Below, piece after piece: positions 41,843 through 50,466 of a DNA stretch of 64,000 nt. A model generated the notes under the pieces. It saw only the letters and a program-made list of their open reading frames with translations, made no database searches and was not told where the DNA came from. Location: NCBI RefSeq assembly GCF_016728505.1, contig NZ_CP068159.1, forward strand, positions 124,001-188,000. The letters are read 5' to 3'. The stretch is from Corynebacterium riegelii (GTDB lineage Bacteria; Actinomycetota; Actinomycetes; Mycobacteriales; Mycobacteriaceae). How positions within the stretch are numbered: the stretch's first letter is position 1; every line of letters begins with the position of its first letter. A program made the translations under genes and the position numbers.

Positions 41843-42982
41843 ATGCGTATAGGGGAAATTGAGACAAACTCCCCCGTCATCCTTGCTCCGATGGCGGGGG
41901 TGACAAACATGCCGTTTCGCGTGTTGTGCCGCGAAATTGAGCAGGAGCTCACCGGCACAGCATCCGGACTCTACGTCTGTGAGATGATCACCGCGCGCGC
42001 AATGGTGGAACGCAACGAAAAGACGATGCACATGACCACCTTCGCCGACGTGGAGCGCCCTCGCTCCATGCAGCTATACACCGTGGACCCGAAATACACG
42101 TACGAAGCGGTGCGGATGATTGTGGACGAAGATATTGCAGACCACATTGACATGAACTTCGGCTGCCCAGTACCCAAGGTGACCCGGCGCGGAGGGGGTT
42201 CGGCGATCCCCTACAAGCGCAGGCTGTACGGCAACATCGTGCGCGCCGCGGTGGCCGCAACCGAAGGCACCGATATCCCGGTGACGGTGAAGTTCCGCAT
42301 CGGGATTGATGATGACCACCACACGCACCTCGATGCCGGCCGTATCGCCGCCGAGGAAGGCGCTGCGGCTGTTGCTCTGCACGCACGTACCGCGGCCCAG
42401 CGCTACTCCGGCAACGCACAGTGGGATGAGATTGCACGCCTGGTGGAGCATATGGACGGCACCGACGTGCCGGTGATTGGCAACGGCGACATTTTCGCCG
42501 CCGAAGACGCGGCGCGCATGATGGCACAAACCGGCTGCCATGGCGTTGAGGTTGGCCGCGGCTGCCTGGGCCGCCCCTGGCTGTTTGCGCAGCTTGGCGC
42601 CCAGCTGCGCGGCGAGGACGTACCACCAGAGCCCACGCTGGGACAAGTAGCACGCATTATTTACCGCCACGCAGAACTGCTAGCCCAGCACGATGGTGAA
42701 GACCACGCGTGTCGTGACATTCGCAAGCACACCGGCTGGTACCTGCGCGGTTTCCCGGTGGGCGGAGAGTTTCGTAAGCAGCTTGCACAAGTCACGTCGC
42801 TGACACAGCTTCAGGCGTTGTTGGACACGATTGCTGATTCCACAGAGCTAGCCGACAATGCTGATGATGCGCGCGGCCGCCAGGGCTCGCCCTCCAAGGT
42901 CGCGTTGCCTGAGGGGTGGTTGGATGATCCGGAAGATGAGACAGTTCCGGAAGGAGCGGAGATAGAAAACAATGGTGGATAG
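41843..42982 (+). CDS. dusB: tRNA-dihydrouridine synthase
   Basis: A flavoenzyme reducing specific uridines in the tRNA D-loop. The 379-residue protein begins RIGEIETNSPVILAPMAGVT and has HIDMNFGCPVPKVTRRGGGS with the catalytic Cys. It also has VTVKFRIGID, ALHARTAAQRYSG, and the FMN phosphate-binding region IGNGDIFAAEDAARMM. The Met at 41843 fits the family better than 41825. phoU begins inside its last codons (11-base overlap). Confidence 0.92.
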   Translation: MRIGEIETNSPVILAPMAGVTNMPFRVLCREIEQELTGTASGLYVCEMITARAMVERNEKTMHMTTFADVERPRSMQLYTVDPKYTYEAVRMIVDEDIADHIDMNFGCPVPKVTRRGGGSAIPYKRRLYGNIVRAAVAATEGTDIPVTVKFRIGIDDDHHTHLDAGRIAAEEGAAAVALHARTAAQRYSGNAQWDEIARLVEHMDGTDVPVIGNGDIFAAEDAARMMAQTGCHGVEVGRGCLGRPWLFAQLGAQLRGEDVPPEPTLGQVARIIYRHAELLAQHDGEDHACRDIRKHTGWYLRGFPVGGEFRKQLAQVTSLTQLQALLDTIADSTELADNADDARGRQGSPSKVALPEGWLDDPEDETVPEGAEIENNGG

Positions 42983-43643
42983 CACAGGCTTCGGGCGTGA
43001 CCCGGTGCCGCTGCGCTTGGTGTACCGCGATGAACTGCGCAACTACACCGAGGACATGGTCGCGATGGCCAAGCTTGCTCGGGAGAGCATGCGCCACGCC
43101 TCGCAGGCCTTGGCGGATCAGGATCTTGAGGCTGCCGAAGGCGCGATGACGGAGTCCGATGCGCTGGGGGATATCCACCGCAGGTGTGAAGACCGCGCGT
43201 TGCAGCTCCTTGCGCGTGAAACCCCGGTGGCTACGGAGCTGCGCCAGGTGCTTGCGTACATCCATGTTGGCCAGGATCTGATGCGCATGAGTTCGCTGGC
43301 CAAATCTGTGTCCAAAATCGCACGCCAGTACCACCCCTCCCCCACACTGCCCGCAGAAATAGTTCCGCTGGTGATGGATATGGCCCAGGCCGCCGACACC
43401 ATGGCCGAGCGGGTCTGCGCCATGATTACGGATGGCACACAGGAGCTTTCGCTTGACGACGCTGACGATGTCATCGACACCATCTCCGCCGAACTCACCG
43501 ACGCCGCAAAAAGCGAAGCGTGGCAGTACACAAACTGCCACGCTGTTGATACCGCGCTGATTTCTCGCTTCTACGAGCGTTTTGCTGACCACTGTGTCAG
43601 CATCGCCCGCCAACTGACGTTCATCGCCACCGCCGAGCGGTAG
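42972..43643 (+). CDS. phoU: Phosphate transport regulator PhoU
   Basis: PhoU links Pst transporter activity to the phosphate two-component system. The 223-residue all-helical protein has two PhoU repeats. LRLVYRDELRNYTEDMVAMA and LGDIHRRCEDRALQLLAR are in the first; VCAMITDGTQELSLDDADDV and the metal-binding-type YERFADHCVSIARQL in the second. It is convergent with pstB, opposite in strand to the pst operon, as I recall for other corynebacteria. Confidence 0.93.
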   Translation: MVDSTGFGRDPVPLRLVYRDELRNYTEDMVAMAKLARESMRHASQALADQDLEAAEGAMTESDALGDIHRRCEDRALQLLARETPVATELRQVLAYIHVGQDLMRMSSLAKSVSKIARQYHPSPTLPAEIVPLVMDMAQAADTMAERVCAMITDGTQELSLDDADDVIDTISAELTDAAKSEAWQYTNCHAVDTALISRFYERFADHCVSIARQLTFIATAER

Positions 43644-43664
43644 CTAGGGGTAAAACCCTAGCTA
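43641..43664. terminator. Hairpin between phoU and pstB
   Basis: TAGCTAGGG and CCCTAGCTA enclose a 6-base loop and begin on the phoU stop codon. It sits between convergent genes and may serve both; no long T run is present. Confidence 0.6.
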
Positions 43665-43699
43665 CGCACCCTAGCTGCGAAAGGGTTTCGCTGGAGCAT

Positions 43700-44473
43700 T
43701 TAGCCGAAGCGGCCGGCGATGTAGTCTTCGGTTTCCTTCTGGTCCGGGTTCTCGAAGATCTTGGTGGTGTCGTTGAACTCCACCAGGTGGCCCGGTCGGC
43801 CGGTTGCCTCCAGGGAGAAGAACGCCGTCTTGTCAGACACACGCGCAGCCTGCTGCATGTTGTGGGTCACGATCACGATGGTGAAGTCTTCCTTCAGCTC
43901 GTGGATCAGATCCTCAACGGCCAGGGTGGAGATGGGGTCGAGGGCGGAGCACGGCTCGTCCATAAGCAGGACCTCCGGGCGGACCGCAATCGCGCGAGCG
44001 ATGCACAGACGCTGCTGCTGACCACCGGAAAGGCCGCCACCCGGCTTGTCCAGGCGGTCCTTGACCTCGTCCCACAGGTTCGCGCCACGCAGGGACTGCT
44101 CGGCAACCTCGTCGAGCTTCTTCTTGTTCTTCTCACCAGACAGGGTCAGGCCGGCAACCACGTTGTCACGGATGGACATGGTGGGAAACGGGTTGGCCTT
44201 CTGGAACACCATGCCGATGGTGTTGCGCACGGACACTGGGTCGACGCCCTTGCCGTAGATATTGTGGCCGTCCAAAAGGATCTCGCCCTTCACCGAGGCA
44301 CCGGGGATGACCTCGTGCATGCGGTTGATGGTGCGCAGCACGGTGGACTTACCGCAGCCCGACGGGCCGATGAACGCGGTCACGGCCTGGGCCGGAATCT
44401 CCATGTTCACGTTCTGCACGGCGTGGAAGTCGCCGTAGTAAATGTTGACGTCTTTCAACGAAAGCTTGGACAT
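43700..44473 (-). CDS. pstB: Phosphate ABC transporter ATP-binding protein
   Basis: The ATPase of the high-affinity phosphate importer, on the inner membrane face. 257 residues with Walker [20 protein letters not shown]-loop VFQKANPFP, signature [15 protein letters not shown], Walker [13 protein letters not shown] and switch His [13 protein letters not shown]. It is the last gene of pstS-pstC-pstA-pstB. Confidence 0.97.
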   Translation of the reverse strand: MSKLSLKDVNIYYGDFHAVQNVNMEIPAQAVTAFIGPSGCGKSTVLRTINRMHEVIPGASVKGEILLDGHNIYGKGVDPVSVRNTIGMVFQKANPFPTMSIRDNVVAGLTLSGEKNKKKLDEVAEQSLRGANLWDEVKDRLDKPGGGLSGGQQQRLCIARAIAVRPEVLLMDEPCSALDPISTLAVEDLIHELKEDFTIVIVTHNMQQAARVSDKTAFFSLEATGRPGHLVEFNDTTKIFENPDQKETEDYIAGRFG

Positions 44474-44510
44474 CAGTATTTCTCCTGTAATTCGAAGGTG
44501 TTACGGCGGG

Positions 44511-45452
44511 TTACTTCTTCTTCACCGAGTACTTGGCTGCGATGAAGCGGGCGAGCAGGTTCAGTGCAACAACGATGATCACCAGGGTCAGCGCCGCACT
44601 CCACAGGCGTTCATTCGCCGGACCGGTGGCGCCGGTCTTCCACATGTCAAGCATGAACAGCGGCAGCGAGGACTGCGGCTGGTTGAACATGTGGGTCAGG
44701 TTCATCGCCGGGTTGGAACCCACAAGAATCAGCACTGGGGCGGACTCGCCCATGACGCGTGCAATTGCCAGCATGATGCCGGTGACAATGCCGGACAGCG
44801 CAGTTGGCAGCACAATGCGTGCGATGGTCTTCCACTTCGGCACACCCAGCGCGTAGGAAGCCTCACGCAGATCCATCGGAACCACGCGCAGCATCTCCTC
44901 AGTGTTGCGCACAACAACCGGGATCATGAGCAGGATCAGCGACAAGGACACGGCGAAGCCCGAACGCTGCTGGCCCAGGATGGTGATCCACAACGCGTAG
45001 ATGAACAGCGCCGCAACAATAGACGGCACGCCGGAAAGGATATCCACCATGAAGGTGGTCAACTTGCCCAGCCTGTTGCCGTTGGAGTACTCCACCAGGT
45101 AGATCGCGGTGAACACACCCACCGGGATGGAGAACACGGAAGCAACGAAGGTTTGCAGCAGCGTACCGGCAATTGCGTGGGCTGCGCCGCCGCCTTCCTT
45201 GGAAGCGCGGACACCGACCATGTCCTGGGTCCACCAGGCTGGGTCAACAACGACCTTCCAGCCGTTAATAAGCACGGTGAACAGCACCCACAGCAGCGGG
45301 ATCAGCGCCAGGATCATGCAGAACCACATGACGCCACCCATGATGGAGTTGGTGGTCTTACGCCCGCTGGAGATGTGGGTGAACGGCGTCGGGTTTGCCG
45401 ACGTGCTCGGCGCGCCTGCGCTGGGATTCTGGCTTGAGATAGCGGTAGACAT
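44511..45452 (-). CDS. pstA: Phosphate ABC transporter permease PstA
   Basis: A permease subunit of the phosphate importer: 313 residues, about six transmembrane segments, with the permease coupling motif EASYALGVPKWKTIARIVLP (EAA loop). It also has GVFTAIYLVEYSNGNRLGKL, typical of PstA. The N-terminal 35 residues are polar. It lies 18 bases downstream of pstC. Confidence 0.95.
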   Translation of the reverse strand: MSTAISSQNPSAGAPSTSANPTPFTHISSGRKTTNSIMGGVMWFCMILALIPLLWVLFTVLINGWKVVVDPAWWTQDMVGVRASKEGGGAAHAIAGTLLQTFVASVFSIPVGVFTAIYLVEYSNGNRLGKLTTFMVDILSGVPSIVAALFIYALWITILGQQRSGFAVSLSLILLMIPVVVRNTEEMLRVVPMDLREASYALGVPKWKTIARIVLPTALSGIVTGIMLAIARVMGESAPVLILVGSNPAMNLTHMFNQPQSSLPLFMLDMWKTGATGPANERLWSAALTLVIIVVALNLLARFIAAKYSVKKK

Positions 45453-45470
45453 TATCTTTGTTTCTCCTGC

Positions 45471-46535
45471 CTACTTGCTCTTGTTCACAATCGCGCGAGC
45501 GATCGAGTTGACAATGAATGTGAGGATGAACAGCACCAAACCAGCGGCGATATAGGCGCCAGCACTGATCGGGTTGTTGAACTCCGCTGCGGCGTTTGCA
45601 ATTGCGGTAGCAAAGGTAGTGCCGCCGTCAAAGAGCGAACCGCGGTAGTCGTTCGCAGGTGCGACCACCATGTACAGCGCCATGGTCTCACCCAGTGCAC
45701 GGCCCAGGCCCAGCATGGCACCGGCGATGAAGCCGGACCAGCCGAACGGGATGACTGTCATACGGATCACTTCCCAGCGGGTAGCGCCCAGCGCCAGGGC
45801 GGACTCGATCTGGCCTGGAGGGGTCTGCACGAACACCTCGCGGGCGGTTGCCGCGATGATTGGCAGAATCATGATCGCCAGCACAATGCCACCGGTAAGC
45901 ACGTTGCGCGCCGTGGAGAACGGCGGGGAGTTTTGGTAGGTGGCAAAGAGGAAGAAGTCGCCGCCCCAGCTGTTGATCCAGTCGTAAAACTTGCCCAGCT
46001 TCGGGCCAAGCACCTGCGCACCCCACAGACCGAACACGATCGAAGGAACAGCGGCAAGCATGTCCACCAGCGTGCCCAGCGGGCGCACCAGGGACTTCGG
46101 CGCATAGTTGGACAAGAACAGTGCAATACCAAGCGCGATCGGCATCGCAAGAATCAGCGCGATCAGCGAAATGGTCAGCGTGGAGAAGAACAGGTTCGGG
46201 ATACCGAACTGCATGTTCTCCAAGTCGGAGGTGCTCCACGGTCCGCCGTAAGTGAAGAACCCAAGCACACCGCCTTCATTACGGGACAGTGGTGGAATTG
46301 CCTGGCGAAGCAGGAAGAGACCAACCGCTGCCACCAACACCGTGATCAGGGTTGCGGAGATCGTGGAGAGAAATTCAAACACTCGGTCACCGGGACGCTT
46401 CGCGCCAGCGCCACGGCCGGACGTTGTGATAGCAGATGCATTCGCGTCCTGCTGGTCATCGCCCTGCATAACGGGAGTTGCGGTGGAGCGCTGCACTACC
46501 GGATCAGTGTTTGGTGACAGGTCATTGTCAGCCAT
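45471..46535 (-). CDS. pstC: Phosphate ABC transporter permease PstC
   Basis: The second permease: 354 residues with a polar N-terminal tail of about 55 residues and six membrane segments. The EAA loop is ESALALGATRWEVIRMTVIP. ALFLSNYAPKSLVRPLGTLVDMLA and AVPSIVFGLWGAQVLGP are typical of PstC. It is preceded by a strong intercistronic hairpin after pstS. Confidence 0.95.
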   Translation of the reverse strand: MADNDLSPNTDPVVQRSTATPVMQGDDQQDANASAITTSGRGAGAKRPGDRVFEFLSTISATLITVLVAAVGLFLLRQAIPPLSRNEGGVLGFFTYGGPWSTSDLENMQFGIPNLFFSTLTISLIALILAMPIALGIALFLSNYAPKSLVRPLGTLVDMLAAVPSIVFGLWGAQVLGPKLGKFYDWINSWGGDFFLFATYQNSPPFSTARNVLTGGIVLAIMILPIIAATAREVFVQTPPGQIESALALGATRWEVIRMTVIPFGWSGFIAGAMLGLGRALGETMALYMVVAPANDYRGSLFDGGTTFATAIANAAAEFNNPISAGAYIAAGLVLFILTFIVNSIARAIVNKSK

Positions 46536-46618
46536 AATTCGCAGTTCCTTTAGTTGGATGAGAACAAAAGCCTATGGGGCGCGGTTGCCGCGCCGAGTAG
46601 AAACTTCCTGCATAGGTA

Positions 46619-46650
46619 CGCCCCCCAATCGACGAATGTCGTGGGGGGCG
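46619..46650 (-). terminator. Intercistronic hairpin between pstS and pstC
   Basis: CGCCCCCCA and TGGGGGGCG, with an inner CGAC/GTCG pair, form a strong stem-loop between the pstS stop and the pstC start. No T run follows, so it is more likely an attenuator or RNA-stabilising element that raises pstS over pstCAB. Confidence 0.65.
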
Positions 46651-46714
46651 CACTCGCCATCCGCGCTACTAGCGCGGTGAGCAGACGGTCAAAGACTGCA
46701 CGCTTTGACTCGTC

Positions 46715-47863
46715 TTACTGGATTGCGTTGACAGCCTCACGCAGACGCTCAGCGTGAGCACCGGTGACCGGGATGAAGCCCTCAGCCTCCAGCTCATCGT
46801 CCTGGTGGTCCAGTGCCAGGTTCAGGAAGTCCTTGATCTGGTTGGAGGTTGCCTCGTCGTAGCCAGCGGAGCAGACGATCTCGTAGGTGGTCAGGATCAG
46901 CGGGTAGGAGTCAGCCGCATCGGAAGCGAAGAGCTTATCCGCGTCAACCACCATGTTGTGGCCTTCGGTCTTGAACTCCATGTTGGCCAGAGCGTTGCCA
47001 ACGGTGTCCTTGTTCAGCTCAACCGGGCCGTGGCCGAAGTCGATGTTTGCCTTGTTGTCAGCGAAGCCAGCCTCAACGTAGGTGATTGCACCGTTGGTTG
47101 CGTTAACCTCCTGTGCCACACCGGTGGAGCCGTTAGCGCCGGTGCCAACTTCCTGCGGGAAGGCCTTGCCCTCGCCGGTCCACTTGCCGTCAGAAGCGGC
47201 AGCCAGGAACTTCTGGAAGTTGTCGGAGGTGCCGGACTCGTCAGAGCGGAAGAACACCTGGATCGGCAGATCCGGCAGGGTTGCGTCCGGGTTGGACTCA
47301 GCCAGAGCCGGGTCGTTCCAGTTGGTGATGGTGCCCTGGAAGATGTCAACAATGTTGTCAATGGTCAGGTTCAGCTCATCAACACCGTCGATGTTGTAGG
47401 CAATTGCAACCGGGCCGATAACGAACGGCAGGTGCCACGCCTCGTTGCCACCGCAGCGTGCGGCAGCTTTCTCAACCTGCTCGTCCTTCAGCGGGGAGTC
47501 AGAGCCAGCGAACTTCACCTGGTTTGCAATGAAGTTCTTCTGGCCAGCACCGGAGCCGGACGGGTTGTATGCCAGGTTGGCGCCCGGAACTTCCTTGGCG
47601 TAGATCTCGCCGAAGTAGTCCATTGCCTTCTGCTGGGAGGAAGCGCCCTCAGCAACCAGTGCACCGGTCTCGCCGGACAGTACGTAGTCGCCAGCAGCTG
47701 CGGTCTCAGAGCTCTCAGCCTGGGTCTCGGCAGCCGAAGACTCAGCAGCGGTCTCGGTAGCAGCGGTGTCGGTGTCGTCGGAGCTGTTGCAAGCAACGAG
47801 GGAGACAGAGGAAACTGCAACGACGCCAGCGATTGCGGCGGTGCGCTTGATGTTGCGGATCAC
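46715..47863 (-). CDS. pstS: Phosphate-binding lipoprotein PstS
   Basis: The extracytoplasmic phosphate receptor of the importer: 382 residues. The signal peptide (IKRTAAIAGVVAVSSVSLVA) is followed by lipobox Cys at about residue 25 (LVACNSSD), then an acidic Ser/Thr linker. Phosphate-binding loops are visible in VAEGASSQQKAMDYF, PSGSGAGQKNF, FAGSDSPLKDEQ and RSDESGTSDNFQKFL. It is first in the pst operon, with a PHO-box-like repeat about 135-150 bases upstream. Confidence 0.97.
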   Translation of the reverse strand: MIRNIKRTAAIAGVVAVSSVSLVACNSSDDTDTAATETAAESSAAETQAESSETAAAGDYVLSGETGALVAEGASSQQKAMDYFGEIYAKEVPGANLAYNPSGSGAGQKNFIANQVKFAGSDSPLKDEQVEKAAARCGGNEAWHLPFVIGPVAIAYNIDGVDELNLTIDNIVDIFQGTITNWNDPALAESNPDATLPDLPIQVFFRSDESGTSDNFQKFLAAASDGKWTGEGKAFPQEVGTGANGSTGVAQEVNATNGAITYVEAGFADNKANIDFGHGPVELNKDTVGNALANMEFKTEGHNMVVDADKLFASDAADSYPLILTTYEIVCSAGYDEATSNQIKDFLNLALDHQDDELEAEGFIPVTGAHAERLREAVNAIQ

Positions 47864-47997
47864 GGGATAACCTTTCAGGTCATTGGTAGCTCGTTCAAAG
47901 AGAATCGGCGCGGGCTGTACGCCTTCGGCACACAGCGCCTCCGATTACTCACAGCTGCTAAACGTAGAACCTCATGGTTAACCGAGGGTTGCGTGCC

Positions 47998-48017
47998 AAG
48001 TGAACAATCAGTGAACA
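47998..48017. promoter_or_regulatory. PHO-box-like direct repeat upstream of pstS
   Basis: AAGTGAACAATCAGTGAAC holds two AGTGAAC units with an 11-bp period (47999-48005, 48010-48016). This is the spacing and core (GTTCAC on the other strand) of actinobacterial PhoP/PhoR sites. A closely similar sequence precedes the nuclease gene at 59.37 kb. Confidence 0.65.
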
Positions 48018-48052
48018 CGCGCTCCTCGCAAACATATCCGCAGCGTATCGGC

Positions 48053-48871
48053 CTATTTCTGGTACATCACATGTGATTCAGCAATTGTGAAACCAGCCTG
48101 AGAATATCGCTTCACAGCAGGCTCATTATCGGCCTCAACATAGAGGATGACCTGCGTAGATCCACCCTCCAAGAGGGACTCCAACCCCAACTGCAAAAGC
48201 GGTACCCCCAACCCCTCCCCCCGATGGGCTGAAGACAGGCCAATCACATACACCTCGCCGACGTTTCCGGGGTGGCGTTTCGTCCAATGAAAACCTGCCA
48301 GCTGCTCCCCCTGGTACAGCAGCCACACGCCTGCCGGATCAAACCAGTCGGTGTCCATTGCGCTGCGCAAACGCGCCAGATCCCAACCGCCCTGCTCGGG
48401 ATGCCAATCAAAAGCGTCATTGTTTACATCCAGCCACGCCTGCTCCACGTTCTCGCGCCCGAAACGCTCAACGGCCTGCGCGTACGTCAACGCTGCAAAG
48501 CCTTCCGGAAGCTCAACCGGGCCGCGGCTAACCTGATCGGCACCGATGGACATAACCAGCAGCTCGCGCACCGGCCGCAGGCCTAAAGACTCCGCTGTGG
48601 CTTGGGCCGCGGGCAGGTTGCCGTGGGCCCACAGTTTGGGGTGGTTGACGTTGGCGTCGATAAGCCTGAAAAGCTCCTTCGCCTTACCCTGCCTGCGGCA
48701 ATCAGGGTGCACGACAAGCTCAACACTGCCGTCCGAGGCTGCAAGGGCCAAGCCGCCATCCACCGTAAAGCGTGCATAATCGCCATCCAAGCCGCGCAGG
48801 AACGCCTCCGACAACGGGGCCACACCATCATGGTTTTCCGCAGCTTGCACAAGCTCTAAGTAGTCAGTCAT
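48053..48871 (-). CDS. mshD: Mycothiol synthase
   Basis: MshD acetylates Cys-GlcN-Ins with acetyl-CoA, the last step in making mycothiol, the main low-molecular-weight thiol of actinobacteria. The 272-residue protein is two GNAT domains in tandem. The first has VVHPDCRRQGKAKELF near residue 55; the second has VYVIGLSSAHRGEGLGVPLL near 210 and ends LYVEADNEPAVKRYSQAGF. It is divergent from the nitrobindin-like gene. Confidence 0.92.
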   Translation of the reverse strand: MTDYLELVQAAENHDGVAPLSEAFLRGLDGDYARFTVDGGLALAASDGSVELVVHPDCRRQGKAKELFRLIDANVNHPKLWAHGNLPAAQATAESLGLRPVRELLVMSIGADQVSRGPVELPEGFAALTYAQAVERFGRENVEQAWLDVNNDAFDWHPEQGGWDLARLRSAMDTDWFDPAGVWLLYQGEQLAGFHWTKRHPGNVGEVYVIGLSSAHRGEGLGVPLLQLGLESLLEGGSTQVILYVEADNEPAVKRYSQAGFTIAESHVMYQK

Positions 48872-48894
48872 GGTGCCAGGCTACCCTTGAGTGC

Positions 48895-49536
48895 ATGACT
48901 GAAAATGAGAACCAAAACGACAAGCTCAACGGCAGCGACGCCGTCAACCTCGCCGCCGAACAATCCAAAGCAACCGCGCACCGCAACATCCCGGGCCTCG
49001 GCTTCGAAGAGTTCCCGCTGGAAGACGACACCGCGAACCTGCGCCAGGGCCCCTCGCTTCACGACGGCCTGTTGGCCCTCCTCCCCCTCGTCGGCGTCTG
49101 GCACGGCAGCGGCCAAATCAACGAGCAGGGCGAGGAATACGCCTTTGGCCAGCAGCTGATCTTCTCCCACGACGGTGGCAACTACCTGCGCTTTGACTCC
49201 CGCATGTGGCGCCTCGATGAAAACGGCGAGTCAACCGGCCCGGAGCAGCGCGAACTCGGTTTTTGGCGCATCTCCGAAAAGGACGAGATTGAAGTTGTGC
49301 TGGCCAACCCGCGCGGCCTGGTGGAGATCCTCTACGGCAGCATGCGCAATGAGCGCGCGTGGCAGCTGGAATCTGCATCCACCATCGCCACCGAAACCGG
49401 CCCTGCACACCACGGCCCGGGACGCCGCCTCTACGGCCTGATGCCCAACAACAACCTCGGCTGGGTGGACGAGCGCGTGGTCGACGGCGAGCTGGTGCCG
49501 TACATGTCGGCAGAGCTCAAGCGCATCGCCGGCTAG
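48895..49536 (+). CDS. Ferric nitrobindin-like (FABP-family) protein
   Basis: A 213-residue lipocalin-like beta barrel of the nitrobindin family. It has the family motif LVGVWHGSGQ near residue 65 and continues FGQQLIFSHDGGNYLRFDSR. In my alignment the C-terminal haem-ligand His of nitrobindins is replaced: the segment reads ELVPYMSAELKR, with Tyr at that position. Such proteins are called nitrobindin-like without assured haem binding. Start at ATG 48895 (TENENQN); the longer frame from 48772 is the antisense of mshD. Confidence 0.85.
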   Translation: MTENENQNDKLNGSDAVNLAAEQSKATAHRNIPGLGFEEFPLEDDTANLRQGPSLHDGLLALLPLVGVWHGSGQINEQGEEYAFGQQLIFSHDGGNYLRFDSRMWRLDENGESTGPEQRELGFWRISEKDEIEVVLANPRGLVEILYGSMRNERAWQLESASTIATETGPAHHGPGRRLYGLMPNNNLGWVDERVVDGELVPYMSAELKRIAG

Positions 49537-49538
49537 CG

Positions 49539-50435
49539 CTAGCGTGCTGCGGCGGAGATCAGCGCTTTGATCTCCGCTTCATTTTCGGGGGTGGCAAGCT
49601 TCGTGCCATCAATGTGGGTCACGCGTGCGCAGATGCGTGTCGACGACACGAGCCACACCGACTCCGCCTTCAACAGCTCGTTGATATAGATATCTTTGGC
49701 TTTGCACTTGAAGCCTTCCTTTTCAGCGAGCGCGAAAAGCGCCGCCTGCGTCGTGCCGGCCATGACCCCCGGCCCTGGCGCCGGGGTGCGCATGCGTCCG
49801 CCTTTCTTCAGCATGATGACGGTACTTGTGGCACCTTCCAGCACACGGCCGGTCTCGCGCTCCACGTAAATCACGTCATCAGCGCCCTGCTCGCGCGCCC
49901 AGCGCAGCGCCGCCATGTTCGCGGCGTAGTTCAGCGTTTTCGCCTCCCCCACCATCCACGGCACTTCCGGATCCGCCACAAACCCGCGCGGGGTGGTCAC
50001 TACCTTCACACCGTTTTCGCGTTGTTTGCGCACTTCAGGGTCAATATCGCGCACGGTCAGCCACGCGGTGGCCACACCTGTGGTCTCCCGTCCGCGGCTA
50101 AGCGTCCAGGTGCATTTTGCTTCCTTGACTTCCTTTGGGTTGCCGCCGCGCTCCCGCACGTAATCCGCCACCGCCTCCTGGGTGGCTTTCAGCCAGTGTT
50201 GCGCGTCCGGCACCGGCAGCTGAAGCGCCTCCGCGGAACGGGTGAAGCGCTCCAGGTGGCGCTCCACGTTTCGTGGTTTGCCGTTGCGGATCAGGATGGT
50301 TTCAAATACGCCGTCTCCGCGCGTGACGGCTGCGTCGTCCCAAAACACGTGCGGCGTGTTCGGGTTTTGTCTGCGGATGGATCCGCCGTAGGGCTCTACC
50401 AGGTAGATGACGGGTTCTGGCGCTAGGAGTGACAT
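49539..50435 (-). CDS. pabC: Aminodeoxychorismate lyase / class IV aminotransferase
   Basis: A PLP enzyme of fold type IV, probably releasing pyruvate from aminodeoxychorismate to give p-aminobenzoate for folate. The 298-residue product has RGDGVFETILIRNGKPRNVERHLERF near residue 40, the PLP Lys region MVGEAKTLNYAANM near 165, and DDVIYVERETGRVLEGATST. A branched-chain or D-amino-acid aminotransferase cannot be excluded from motifs alone. It is divergent from the folate-binding YgfZ gene. Confidence 0.8.
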   Translation of the reverse strand: MSLLAPEPVIYLVEPYGGSIRRQNPNTPHVFWDDAAVTRGDGVFETILIRNGKPRNVERHLERFTRSAEALQLPVPDAQHWLKATQEAVADYVRERGGNPKEVKEAKCTWTLSRGRETTGVATAWLTVRDIDPEVRKQRENGVKVVTTPRGFVADPEVPWMVGEAKTLNYAANMAALRWAREQGADDVIYVERETGRVLEGATSTVIMLKKGGRMRTPAPGPGVMAGTTQAALFALAEKEGFKCKAKDIYINELLKAESVWLVSSTRICARVTHIDGTKLATPENEAEIKALISAAAR

Positions 50436-50453
50436 ATCTACCCATTATGCCCT

Positions 50454-50459
50454 TATGAT
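50454..50459 (+). promoter_or_regulatory. -10 element for a leaderless ygfZ transcript
   Basis: TATGAT ends 7 bases before the GTG at 50467, so transcription would start at or next to that codon. No ribosome site is present, as expected for leaderless mRNAs, which are common in corynebacteria. Confidence 0.5.
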
Positions 50460-50466
50460 CGGGGCC

